Positions 16,693-24,768 of a stretch of DNA of 64,000 nucleotides are shown here, in pieces. The DNA is from an uncultured Sphingomonadaceae bacterium (GTDB lineage: Bacteria > Pseudomonadota > Alphaproteobacteria > Sphingomonadales > Sphingomonadaceae): contig CANMWO010000004.1 in NCBI GenBank assembly GCA_947501695.1, positions 1 through 64,000 on the forward strand, read 5' to 3'. A program made the translations under genes and the position numbers. The notes beneath the pieces were generated by a model. The model was not told the DNA's origin and ran no database searches. It saw nothing but the letters and a program-made list of their open reading frames with translations. Position 1 is the stretch's first letter. Each line of letters starts with the position of its first letter.

Positions 16693-17066
16693 GGCTGTTC
16701 GATTCTGAAACCGGCTTTACGCTGATCGAGGTCTTGGTTGCTTTAATCGTAACATCATTCCTTGTCACAATCCTCATGGACGGCGCGGTAACCGCCAAGA
16801 CCCGGCAGACAAACCAGATGTTGCAGAGCCAGGCATTAACAATAGCAAAATCCCATATTGACAATTTGCGTGACATTTCAGGGCCGGCATCCAGCCTTAA
16901 TGGCACTCAGGATAGTGTGAACTGGACATTGCAAGAGACCGAAATTGCCCGTGATCCAAGAGAAGCATTCGTGCTTGTCGAAGCCACCATAAAGGCGGGA
17001 AGCGAAGACAGGCCAGCGCTAGTTACGTTGCAAAAACGCTATCTCAAATCGTTGGTCACGCAATGA
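16689..17066 (+). CDS. gspI: Minor pseudopilin GspI
   Basis: The protein has 125 residues from the ATG at 16689, which overlaps the gspH TGA (ATGA). The leader is very short (eight residues) and ends in TG before FTLIEVLVALIVTSFL, with the +5 Glu present. The QxNQMLQSQALTIAKSHID stretch after the hydrophobic helix resembles the GspI signature. GspI nucleates the pseudopilus tip with GspJ and GspK. Confidence 0.88.
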   Translation: MRLFDSETGFTLIEVLVALIVTSFLVTILMDGAVTAKTRQTNQMLQSQALTIAKSHIDNLRDISGPASSLNGTQDSVNWTLQETEIARDPREAFVLVEATIKAGSEDRPALVTLQKRYLKSLVTQ

Positions 17067-17632
17067 ACGAAAGGGGCTTCACTCTTGTCGAAATTCTGGT
17101 CGCACTGGTCGCGGGCGGGCTACTACTTGGATCGATTAGCTGGGTTATCGCAGGACTAAGCGATGATTTGAAAGCAACCGAGCAATGGGATCAAGACCTT
17201 CAAATATCAACCACCGCCAACTTGCTGGATGATATTCTCACGGATGCGCGGTTTTCGGATGCATCATCCAGACCGCTATCACGCTCGCGCCGAAAGCTTG
17301 AATTCCAAATGCAGGCGCCGCTCTCGATCGGCAGACAAGGATATGTGGAGGCACAGCTGGTCGTAGAGCGCGGCACAAAAGGAGAAAATCTCAAGCTGTT
17401 ATTGCCGGGGCAAGAGTTACCCGAAGCCATCCTTTTGTCCGACATGAAAGACATAGAATTGCGTTATGACTTCAACGCCAACGAAGATGGCAGCCCTGCA
17501 TTTCTCAAGAAAATCGAAATCGCAATTCGTGATCAATCTGGATCAGAGCCCCAAACCCTATCCATTCGCCCGCGTGTTAACGCTGTCGGCGCATGCATCT
17601 TTGACCTTATTTCACAGCGTTGCCGAACATGA
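17063..17632 (+). CDS. gspJ: Minor pseudopilin GspJ
   Basis: The protein has 189 residues. The leader is only four residues (MNERG before FTLVEILVALVAGGLLLGS), one of the shortest possible prepilin signals, with +5 Glu. The soluble domain includes LSDMKDIELRYDF, typical of GspJ. It starts in an ATGA overlap with gspI. A single Cys pair near the C-terminus (CIFDLISQRC) could form a disulfide. Confidence 0.87.
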   Translation: MNERGFTLVEILVALVAGGLLLGSISWVIAGLSDDLKATEQWDQDLQISTTANLLDDILTDARFSDASSRPLSRSRRKLEFQMQAPLSIGRQGYVEAQLVVERGTKGENLKLLLPGQELPEAILLSDMKDIELRYDFNANEDGSPAFLKKIEIAIRDQSGSEPQTLSIRPRVNAVGACIFDLISQRCRT

Positions 17633-18663
17633 AGGGCAAGGGGATCAAAGCCGCTGAGGCTATTCATGACTTTTGGACCTGGTGGAGCGACGAACTACGC
17701 GAAATGCTTCCTAGGGATTTTAGAGGAGAGGCAACCGAACGAAACAGGTTTGACCTGTTCATGGCAAAAGACGAGACAACAATCGAAACCGTGAATGATG
17801 GCGCAGGCCAAAAAATGCGGGAAGCTTATGCATTGGACGCCCTGCCTGTCGAAAGCTGGGAGCAAATCACAGAATTTGCTGAGATCCGAAATGCCCGTTT
17901 GTTCTTGGGCGAATCTGACTTTCTAGCCCTACCAGTCAAGCTCCCTCGCGCCAGTTCAGCGCAGCTTCGCTCCGCTCTAGAGCTGCAATTGCCAAGCCTG
18001 GTGCCCTTGGATCCCGATTTAATTGATTGGGACTATGTCGAGCTTAGCCGCAATGATACACACATTGAACTGTCGCTCATCATGGCGAAATCTTCGCGTC
18101 TAGATGCTCTTGAAACCCTGTTTGCGCAGCATGATCTCATGCCGCCTGCTTTTTGCGTGCAGCTTGACGACAAGACCATAACCTTGCGTAAGCCGCTGGA
18201 GATCGCGCGGAAACCTCTGGAAGAGCGCAAGATGCAATTTGCCATGGCAATGGCGGTGATGTTGGCCATGATCCCGGTACTAACCATCGGCGGCGCCAAA
18301 ATGATGAAATCGATAGAAATTGACCGTGCTGAAAGGCTGGAAGAAGAACTTGCCCCCCGCCTAGCTGCCGAAAAAACGATTGCACGCGAAGAAATGATCC
18401 GCCGCGCCGCCTCTCCCCTGCTCAACATGCCAAGCGCCAGCAACAGACTGGAGGGCCTTGCGCAAAATCTTCCGGAATCAGATTGGACGGTTTCAGCGGC
18501 ACAGCAACCAGACGGTAGCTTTGAATTTGTGGCCGATATGCTGAACCAAGAAGAAGCTGAATTGGCCCTTAAACAGACGCCGGTCCTGTCTCGGTTCGAG
18601 ATGACAGAAGAGCTTGAGAGCGAAAGTCCACGGACGCGTATTCGCTACAGGACATCGCGATGA
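17629..18663 (+). CDS. gspL: Type II secretion assembly protein GspL
   Basis: The protein has 344 residues from the ATG at 17629, which overlaps the gspJ TGA. The N-terminal half (about 40-190) matches the cytoplasmic actin-like domain that recruits GspE. A membrane helix lies at about 203-222, and the periplasmic C-terminus has the ferredoxin-like layout. It is somewhat shorter than enterobacterial GspL. The order J-L with no gspK between differs from the classical C-to-N order, since gspK is at the end of this operon. Confidence 0.85.
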   Translation: MKGKGIKAAEAIHDFWTWWSDELREMLPRDFRGEATERNRFDLFMAKDETTIETVNDGAGQKMREAYALDALPVESWEQITEFAEIRNARLFLGESDFLALPVKLPRASSAQLRSALELQLPSLVPLDPDLIDWDYVELSRNDTHIELSLIMAKSSRLDALETLFAQHDLMPPAFCVQLDDKTITLRKPLEIARKPLEERKMQFAMAMAVMLAMIPVLTIGGAKMMKSIEIDRAERLEEELAPRLAAEKTIAREEMIRRAASPLLNMPSASNRLEGLAQNLPESDWTVSAAQQPDGSFEFVADMLNQEEAELALKQTPVLSRFEMTEELESESPRTRIRYRTSR

Positions 18664-19193
18664 CGGCCATGATATCTCAATTTTCGCCGCTAACCCGGAA
18701 GATATTGGCGCTTAGCTTATTCATTCTCGCGCTGCTGCTGGTCTGGACGATAGTCCTGTTACCTGTTGCCACGCAAATGGAGAGCAGCCTGACCGAATTG
18801 GACGATGCCCGTTTTCAACGTGTACGGCTCGAAAAATTGCAAGCACGGCCTGCACCGGAGAAGGCAGAAGCCTTATCGGCGGACATTGTCTTTGGTTCAA
18901 AATCTCGGGAAGAGGCTACTTCAGGGCTTGGTGCCTATATCTCAGGCCTCGCCGCTCAAAATGGCCTGCAGGTCGCCAATATCTCCGCCCGCCCGGGCGA
19001 AGAGACAGATAAATTGCTAGCATTTGATCTGGCACTAATCGGTGAAGAAGTTTCCGTAGCACGCTTCATCAATCAAGCCGAACGCAGCGCGCCCATGATC
19101 CGATTTCGCAGCTGGCAGATTGAAGCGGGCAATGCCGACGATCCCAATGTTCAATTTTCAGGGCAGGTCGTGGGTGCCTGGATCAAATCATGA
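18660..19193 (+). CDS. gspM: Type II secretion protein GspM
   Basis: The protein has 177 residues. A short cytoplasmic N-terminus is followed by a membrane segment (about 15-35), then a coiled stretch and a small periplasmic domain. This is the bitopic GspM layout that pairs with GspL. The ATGA overlap with gspL supports the assignment. Sequence motifs are weak, as is usual for GspM, so the call rests on position and topology. Confidence 0.82.
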   Translation: MTAMISQFSPLTRKILALSLFILALLLVWTIVLLPVATQMESSLTELDDARFQRVRLEKLQARPAPEKAEALSADIVFGSKSREEATSGLGAYISGLAAQNGLQVANISARPGEETDKLLAFDLALIGEEVSVARFINQAERSAPMIRFRSWQIEAGNADDPNVQFSGQVVGAWIKS

Positions 19194-19756
19194 TGGCACA
19201 GATAAAAATGGAATGGATCTGGCTTGCCTTGACGGCAGGGCTGATGATCGCATTGCCATGGTGGTTACTTACCGGAGAGCCGGACAATATATCTGAGCCG
19301 CAACCTCTGTTGATCACCAAGGTACAAACCCAAGAAATCCCCGCCGTCGATATCTTGCTGACGAAACCAATATTCAATTCAGAGCGCACGCCTTTGGCCT
19401 TGCTCGATGAGAGGGCCGCTGAGGAGCCGGAAGCTCAAATCGCTGCACCGGTCACCCCGGTACCGACGCTCGTCGGTCTGGTTTCCAAACGGCGCGGCAA
19501 AGCGGTTGCTATTGTGAAAACCAATGACGGTGAGACCAAAACCTTGCGTACCGGGCAAACCAGTGATGGCTGGCGGCTGGTCACCGTCGGTAATAATAAG
19601 GCAACCTTTGCCAACGCAAATGAGGAGCGAACCATAGGCCTCAATTACGGCAACAAAGCTATTGGCGGACCATCTGGCGCGTCAGTTCCCGCAGCAGACA
19701 CACAAGAAAATCCGGAACAACCGGAAGATATAATATCAGATGGAGAGCCGAATTGA
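19190..19756 (+). CDS. GspC-like (HR-domain) inner-membrane protein
   Basis: The protein has 188 residues with one N-terminal membrane segment (about 8-27). A linker leads to a small domain (about 85-150) reading PTLVGLVSKRRGKAVAIVK ... LRTGQTSDGWRLVTVGNNKATF. This resembles the homology region of GspC or PilP that binds the secretin N0 domain. A PDZ domain, present in many GspC proteins, is absent; the tail is Pro/Glu-rich and disordered. Placed between gspM and gspD, it most likely fills the GspC role of linking the inner membrane to GspD. It might also be annotated GspN-like. Confidence 0.7.
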   Translation: MMAQIKMEWIWLALTAGLMIALPWWLLTGEPDNISEPQPLLITKVQTQEIPAVDILLTKPIFNSERTPLALLDERAAEEPEAQIAAPVTPVPTLVGLVSKRRGKAVAIVKTNDGETKTLRTGQTSDGWRLVTVGNNKATFANANEERTIGLNYGNKAIGGPSGASVPAADTQENPEQPEDIISDGEPN

Positions 19757-21828
19757 GTTTTTTCAAATATGATGGTGATCGATCAAAAATCATCTTCGGG
19801 GCATATAGTTTAAGACTGAGCGCGGCCTTACTTTGCGCAGTTGTAGCGATCGGCCCAACAGTCGCGCAAACACCCAAAAGCACGCGCATTCAATATGACG
19901 AAGCCAATGGCTATTCCCTCGCCTTTGTCGAAGCGGACGTAAAGCGCGTGGTTGACGCAGTCATGGGCTCGATGCTGGGTGCAAATTACTCGGTTGATGC
20001 CGACGTCACCGGCAACATTACTTTGCGTACGGTCAAACCCGTCACGGAAGCCTCTTTGATCCCGCTTTTGGAAGAGGCACTGACGAGCGTGGATGCCGTG
20101 ATTATAAAACGCGGCGATAGTTATCGGATCATTAGTCGCGCAAAAGCAAGAAGCGTTGCCCCGATAGGTACGTCGCGCATTGCTTCGGCAGGGAACCTTC
20201 CTATTGATAGTTCAGGCGAACAACCGAGACGCTTTGCACCATCAGAGCCCGGCTTTGCGACGGAAGTGGTCACCCTACAATATGGCAGCGCCGATGAAGT
20301 CGCCAAACTCATCCAGGGCTTTTTGGGCGGTAAGATAGTTGAGCCTTCCAATGATGGGCGCAATCAGCTTCTGGTTAGCGGCAGTGCCGACGAACGTGAT
20401 GCAGCCAAAAAGCTAGTCGCGCGCTTCGATGTGGACACATTGGCGGAGATGAATTTTGAAATCTATCGGCTCGAAAATGTTGATGCTGATACGATCGTTG
20501 CCGAACTCGACAAGATTTTCGAACCGCCCTTTGACATTATCGGCTCGCGGATAAGACTTGTTCCGTTGCCGCGCCTGCGCTCTGTTTTGGGTATTGCCGG
20601 AAGCAGCGCCGACCTCACGCGTATCGAACCTTGGATCAGGCGGCTTGATGCTGGCGGCTCCGGAAAACGGAAACTCTATAGCTATGCCGTTCAAAATAGC
20701 CGTGCCGCCGATATCGCGGCTTCTTTGCAGCTCGTGCTCGGAAGCGGTGGCGGTGGCGGTGGCGGAACGCTGAGTGCTGGTTCGACTAGCTCCACCATCG
20801 ATGTCGGAGGGTCGGGTGCCACTCAAAGTAGCGATCAAGAAAACCAAAGCTCCTCAATTGGCGCAACCTCGCCCGTTGTTTCTTCCGGACCAGCAGGCGG
20901 TTTACGCATTGTACCAAATCCTCAGAATAACAGCCTGCTCATATTCGCGAATGGCGAAGAATATGGATTTATCCGCGATGCGCTGGAAAAGCTTGATCAA
21001 CCTGTTGCGCAGGTTCTTATCGAGGCAACACTGGCGGAAGTGACACTGACGGATGACCTAAGCTTTGGCGTCGACTTTTCGGTAATGCGTTCTGGTTCCA
21101 ATGGTTCGAACAACATCACCAGCACAGGCACAGAAAGCGGCACACCAGCACCTATTTTTCCCGGATTTTCGGTCTCTGTTGTCGGCTCTACCGCTTCGGC
21201 CATACTCAACACCTTACAATCGAAAACCGATGTTCGGGTCATTTCTGCTCCCAAGATACTCACACTGAATAACGAACCGGCAACACTGCAGGTTGGTGAT
21301 CAAGTTCCTATCGTAACACAACAATCGCAGGGCGTGGGATCGCCCGGAGCGCCCTTGATTAACAATATCGAACTGCGTGACACCGGGGTAATTTTGCAGG
21401 TCACGCCAAGGGTCAATGATAGTGGCACCATCATCTTGGATATCTCTCAAGAGGTCAGTGATGTGGCGGAAACCACGACATCAGGCATCAATTCTCCAAC
21501 CATACAGCAACGGCGTCTGGCCAGCACTGTTGCAACACGTTCAGGACAAATGATCGCTTTGGGCGGTTTGATCCGCAATCGCCAAACACGGACAAAATCA
21601 GGCATTCCGCTCCTCAGCCAGATTCCAATCATCGGCGGCCTGTTCGGGCGCAAGATTGACAAAGGAGCCCGTACCGAACTGATCATATTGATCACGCCAA
21701 CGGTCATTCGTTCGCCAGAAGAGACCAAGGATATCGTCGATGCGCTCATCGACGGCCTCGATCTTACCCGATCTTTGGTTGACGAAGCGGTAGCCGGAGA
21801 AGTTGGTGCGCGGCTTCCCAGACCATAG
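19753..21828 (+). CDS. gspD: Outer-membrane secretin GspD
   Basis: The protein has 691 residues. The TTG start overlaps the previous TGA and has GGAGAG five bases upstream. A signal peptide with an extended N-region ends near TVAQ, about residue 36. N0 (about 45-120) and N1-N3 repeats follow, and N3 carries a Gly-rich loop (SGGGGGGG). The secretin barrel (about 420-660) has VRVISAPKILTLNN, VGDQVPIV, ALGGLIRN, and IPLLSQIPIIGGLFG. No gspS pilotin is seen. It is the channel of the system. Confidence 0.96.
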   Translation: MSFFKYDGDRSKIIFGAYSLRLSAALLCAVVAIGPTVAQTPKSTRIQYDEANGYSLAFVEADVKRVVDAVMGSMLGANYSVDADVTGNITLRTVKPVTEASLIPLLEEALTSVDAVIIKRGDSYRIISRAKARSVAPIGTSRIASAGNLPIDSSGEQPRRFAPSEPGFATEVVTLQYGSADEVAKLIQGFLGGKIVEPSNDGRNQLLVSGSADERDAAKKLVARFDVDTLAEMNFEIYRLENVDADTIVAELDKIFEPPFDIIGSRIRLVPLPRLRSVLGIAGSSADLTRIEPWIRRLDAGGSGKRKLYSYAVQNSRAADIAASLQLVLGSGGGGGGGTLSAGSTSSTIDVGGSGATQSSDQENQSSSIGATSPVVSSGPAGGLRIVPNPQNNSLLIFANGEEYGFIRDALEKLDQPVAQVLIEATLAEVTLTDDLSFGVDFSVMRSGSNGSNNITSTGTESGTPAPIFPGFSVSVVGSTASAILNTLQSKTDVRVISAPKILTLNNEPATLQVGDQVPIVTQQSQGVGSPGAPLINNIELRDTGVILQVTPRVNDSGTIILDISQEVSDVAETTTSGINSPTIQQRRLASTVATRSGQMIALGGLIRNRQTRTKSGIPLLSQIPIIGGLFGRKIDKGARTELIILITPTVIRSPEETKDIVDALIDGLDLTRSLVDEAVAGEVGARLPRP

Positions 21829-22594
21829 ACAGATAAGGCAGCCCGAACGGCAGTTGCATATAGGCCCCGACGAGCAGGGATATATATTGATCACTGCCGT
21901 TTGGATGCTGCTGCTCGGCGCATCTATTGTTGCTGTAATCATGATTCACAATCTGCGAGCGTCGGAAGAATTATCGTTCGACAGAGAGCAGACACAAATC
22001 AAATATGCCCAGGAAAGCGCGGTAGAAACCGTGGTCGCGGACATATTATTCAACGGTCCACGCAGCGAACTGGCGCGCCTGCCGGCCCAAACGAGCTATA
22101 CAATTAACGGCATTGCGATGCAGGTACAGGTCACCAGCGAAAGCGGAAAGATAGATGTCAATCAAGCCGATCCCGCTTTGATGGAGCGGGCACTGAGAGG
22201 ACTTGGCATATCCGGTTCGCAGCGTCAGGCGTTTTTGGCGATCATTGCCGGAGAACGAAGTGCCAGCCGGTTGTTTCAGTCTCCTACCGATGTGGGAGCC
22301 GCTATGCAGCAGGCCGGGATAGCGGTCGGCAGCGGGTTCTGCCCCGACAATTATTTCACCACCTTTTCAGGGCTTGGTCAGCCAGTTGCAGGACAGATGC
22401 GGCCGGAACTTGCCAAGGCACTCGGCCAACCAAGCCTGCCAACCGAAGCCCGCGCGAGCCCGGGAACTGCTTTGCGGGTTTCGATAAAGGCTGACGGGGC
22501 ATCGCCGTTGATCGCCGTCATTCGGACGAGCGGGTTGATTGGTCGATCTTATAGCGTGCTGGACTGGTCAGATCGAGCGGGGTGCCAAGATTAA
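21803..22594 (+). CDS. gspK: Minor pseudopilin GspK
   Basis: The protein has about 263 residues, starting at TTG 21803 or GTG 21806 with GGAGA just upstream, and overlaps gspD by about 26 bases. The prepilin-type helix is EQGYILITAVWMLLLGASIVAV. Like other GspK proteins it lacks the +5 Glu. The motif ESGKIDVNQADPALMERAL matches the conserved D-x-N-x-A helix-hairpin region of GspK. It is shorter than classical GspK (above 300 residues). It is the last secretion gene, and the gene for a small secreted protein begins 40 bases after it. Confidence 0.88.
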   Translation: MVRGFPDHRQIRQPERQLHIGPDEQGYILITAVWMLLLGASIVAVIMIHNLRASEELSFDREQTQIKYAQESAVETVVADILFNGPRSELARLPAQTSYTINGIAMQVQVTSESGKIDVNQADPALMERALRGLGISGSQRQAFLAIIAGERSASRLFQSPTDVGAAMQQAGIAVGSGFCPDNYFTTFSGLGQPVAGQMRPELAKALGQPSLPTEARASPGTALRVSIKADGASPLIAVIRTSGLIGRSYSVLDWSDRAGCQD

Positions 22595-22634
22595 TCGACG
22601 TACAAAATTCATTAAACTGGACAGGAGAAAGAAA

Positions 22635-22964
22635 ATGAAGAAATTGGTACTGAAACTCGGCGCAGTGTTGGGCATTTTTTGTCTGGCGAGTCCGGCAATG
22701 GCCTATTCAATCGTTCAAGTTAGCGATGCATCACAGGTCAAAATCTTGATTTCTGATGACAAGGTCTTCCTACGCAATCTTGATCAGTTCGATTCAAACT
22801 GGCTCGGCTGTTGTTATAATTATTGGTTCGATTTGACGACCGAGACTGGCAAATCCCACTATGCCTATTTCTTGCTGCGCTATGCCTCCGGCGAACCCAT
22901 TGATCTGCTTGTAAACGACCGAACGCAGCCTAGCGTGATCCACGCGATGGGCAGGTTTATGTAA
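22635..22964 (+). CDS. Small secreted protein in the T2SS operon tail
   Basis: The protein has 109 residues. The ATG at 22635 has a GGAGAAAG ribosome binding site, and a signal peptide ends at SPAMA, about residue 23. The mature chain begins with SDASQVKILISDDKVFLRNL, then a CC pair, W-F-D-L and SHYAYFLLRYASGEPIDLL. This resembles the group 2 plan of the minus-strand cluster, with the Cys moved. It follows gspK by only 40 bases in the same direction with no evident terminator, so it is probably cotranscribed with the secretion genes. The function is unknown. Confidence 0.8.
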   Translation: MKKLVLKLGAVLGIFCLASPAMAYSIVQVSDASQVKILISDDKVFLRNLDQFDSNWLGCCYNYWFDLTTETGKSHYAYFLLRYASGEPIDLLVNDRTQPSVIHAMGRFM

Positions 22965-23056
22965 CTTGTCAGTTTCCGTTCGTGGAGGAATTCAACGGGC
23001 CAGAAACCATGCGTATCCTATCAATACACACGATATATCTAAGAAGGAGAATGAAA

Positions 23057-23410
23057 ATGAAACGATGGAAATATGGGTTTGGCTTGGTTGCACTGTTCGC
23101 GATGGTTCTGGGCGGATCTAATGAGGCAGATGCTGTTTACACATCTAACAAGACCGGTAAAATCACTAATATTCTAATATATGACACCGGAAATGTCATC
23201 CTCATCCAGTTGGATAATCAGTCCACATTAAGCAACCATCCGTGCAACCATAGCTATTTCGCGATTGAGCCCGCAACACTAGAAGGCCGTCTGGACCGTA
23301 TGTATTCCAGAGCCATGCTGGCCTTTGGTTCTAGTACGCCGGTTAACATCGGTTACGACGGCCAAGGGAATTGCGCCAACGGCTATATCCGGGTGCATCG
23401 GGTGGGGTAA
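23057..23410 (+). CDS. Small secreted 2-Cys protein, group 2
   Basis: The protein has 117 residues from the ATG at 23057 (AAGGAG seven bases upstream). A signal peptide ends near NEADA, about residue 25. The mature chain reads TGKITNILIYDTGNVILIQL ... HPCNHSYFAI ... LDRMYSRAMLAFGSSTPVNIGYDGQGNCANGYIRVHRV. This is the best-formed example of the family plan: two Cys flanking the Y-S-x-x-L-x-A-F-x-S helix. I have the impression that similar proteins are widespread and uncharacterised. It shares strand and tail position with its neighbours after gspK. Confidence 0.82.
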   Translation: MKRWKYGFGLVALFAMVLGGSNEADAVYTSNKTGKITNILIYDTGNVILIQLDNQSTLSNHPCNHSYFAIEPATLEGRLDRMYSRAMLAFGSSTPVNIGYDGQGNCANGYIRVHRVG

Positions 23411-23467
23411 TTTTTTGGATATTGTGATTGGATCGGTAGCTTACGCTCGCACTAAGGGATTAGGTTT

Positions 23468-23809
23468 ATGACGAAATATATCATCTTTGTCGTCACTCTT
23501 TTAATATTCACCTTCGCTCCAACCCACGCTGCCATCGTCGGTTCAAGCACTGATAAGGTGACGGTAACAAAGCTATATTCCTATTCGGAATATGGCGGTG
23601 GTGATGTTGTTTTTGCGATTACCACCGTCGTTCCCGGTTGCGAAGCGGGCTATTGGTTGCGACCAACGGACGCCGGGTTTGACCGTAACCTTGCTGCTGT
23701 GATGAGCACCCATCTTGCAGGCCGGCCCATCATTGTGCTGGCGCATGATGATCAACTTTGGAGCGGCTCACCGGGCAAATATTGTCGTGTAGATTTGATC
23801 GCCATTTGA
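23468..23809 (+). CDS. Small secreted 2-Cys protein, group 2
   Basis: The protein has 113 residues with a signal peptide ending at PTHAA, about residue 22. The mature chain includes VTVTKLYSYSEYGGGDVVFAI, PGCEAGYWLRPTDAGFDRNLAAVMSTHLAGRPIIV, AHDDQLWSGSPGKYC and a final strand. The two Cys lie at equivalent positions to the other group 2 members. The ribosome binding site is weak (AGG about eight bases upstream). It is the last recognisable member of the family in the window. Confidence 0.82.
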   Translation: MTKYIIFVVTLLIFTFAPTHAAIVGSSTDKVTVTKLYSYSEYGGGDVVFAITTVVPGCEAGYWLRPTDAGFDRNLAAVMSTHLAGRPIIVLAHDDQLWSGSPGKYCRVDLIAI

Positions 23810-23925
23810 TCCGACCGGCCCAGCGGACTGAGCGGTTGCGAAGGGGTCATGCGGGGTATAAAGTTGACGGGAAAGTGGCAAGATATTTTGGATTTGGTGC
23901 ATTTTCGCAGTAATCCATCCTAGTC

Positions 23926-24195
23926 CTAAATTCTTTTAATTCCGCATATCGGACATTCCGGTGGATGATTAAAGAACGTCAACCGAACACCAGTGCCATC
24001 CTTGGTATGCATCTGAAAGGCCATGGTACCACACTTTTCGCATTTTATAGTCCAAGCGTACAAACCCAATCCAAGTATAAAAAAGAAAAAGACCTGCTTT
24101 ACGGTGTCACTCAAGTCAGTGAATGCCCACACAAGACCAATAAGCGCAGCGACAAGATAGAGACCTATCAATTTTACCCTCAAATATGATTTCAT
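23926..24195 (-). CDS. Small membrane protein with a zinc-ribbon tail
   Basis: The protein has 89 residues from the ATG at 24195, chosen because GAGGT lies six bases upstream; ATG 24213 is the alternative. Two hydrophobic segments (about 8-26 and 33-50) are followed by a cytoplasmic tail with CEKC and CPIC, a probable Zn ribbon, and closing Lys/Arg. No family name is known to me. It stands alone between the small secreted proteins and the RAYT-element scar, on the opposite strand. Confidence 0.6.
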   Translation of the reverse strand: MKSYLRVKLIGLYLVAALIGLVWAFTDLSDTVKQVFFFFILGLGLYAWTIKCEKCGTMAFQMHTKDGTGVRLTFFNHPPECPICGIKRI

Positions 24196-24284
24196 TTTAG
24201 ACCTCACTCGCATCCTGGCATGCTCGACGTCATACCACACACAAAAGCTTTGCTCACTTCGTCTCCGAACTCTTGAATCTTCTG

Positions 24285-24344
24285 GAATTACGGGAATTAC
24301 GGTGACAGTTTACTTAATCCCCAAGACTAGAATTACGGTGACAG
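24285..24344 (+). repeat. Stacked partial REP ends
   Basis: Directly before the short element are three head-to-tail pieces of its left end. The first is GAATTACGG only (24285-24293). The second is a full end plus AAGACTA (24294-24329). The third stops after GGTGACAG (24330-24344). Each piece starts at the same base of the motif and ends at a different point. This suggests repeated insertion at, or replication slippage from, the same REP tip. Confidence 0.8.
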
Positions 24345-24346
24345 GA

Positions 24347-24481
24347 ATTACGGTGACAGTTTACTTAATCCCCAAGACTAATCAGCAACTATCGTGCGGT
24401 AAATGGAAAGGACTTGTCAGTAACGGCCAACAACCAACATGGCGTGCACTATTTGGGGATTAAGTAAACTGTCACCGTAAT
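24347..24481. mobile_element. 135-bp REPIN/MITE-like derivative of the RAYT element
   Basis: Perfect 27-base inverted repeats (24347-24373 and 24455-24481) identical to those of the RAYT unit enclose 81 bases that match the RAYT right arm 2550-2630 with six mismatches. The transposase gene is precisely missing: the left repeat joins directly to the AAGACTA just upstream of the transposase start. All six differences read G-to-A or C-to-T in this copy. It should be mobilisable in trans by the RAYT at 1882-2544. It interrupts the 3' end of an excisionase-like frame. Confidence 0.88.
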
Positions 24482-24633
24482 TTTAGCTTCTCTGACTCGA
24501 CCAACACCGGCGCAATCGAAACTCTAGTTGTTGCCGCTATGAATGTGTCGCTATCCAATGACAGATAAGAGGCTGCAGCTTCCCGAGTCATCAAGGCAGG
24601 CCACCCCACAACATGTAATCTGATTTCTTCCAT
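24472..24633 (-). pseudogene. Truncated excisionase-like DNA-binding protein
   Basis: This is a 53-codon frame starting at ATG 24633. The residues GWPALMTREAAASYLSLDSD (about 10-29) match the start of excisionase/AlpA-type winged-helix proteins, in which L-x-x-R-E-A-A-x-Y-L-x-x-S begins the helix-turn-helix. Such proteins then read roughly PVxxxGRxLRWD. Here the frame runs PVLVESEKLKLR and stops at a TGA contributed by the REP end of the inserted element, so the gene looks cut by that insertion. Its position beside a tRNA gene suits the remains of an integrated element. No integrase was found. Confidence 0.55.
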
Positions 24634-24768
24634 CGAACAAAAATATCAGATTTGCGCTATATTCCAAAATCGCTTGTACTTTGATTGGGGAAATGAGGCA
24701 ATGTGTTACCTATACGTTACCTAACCAGCTTTAGGTGACTACTATATATAGCTAAGTCATTGAAAAAC

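Noticed and set aside
24285-24481. Repeated short units as a possible CRISPR array
   Set aside because: The units are directly abutting, truncated at different points and partly inverted, with no spacers; they are ends of the RAYT element.
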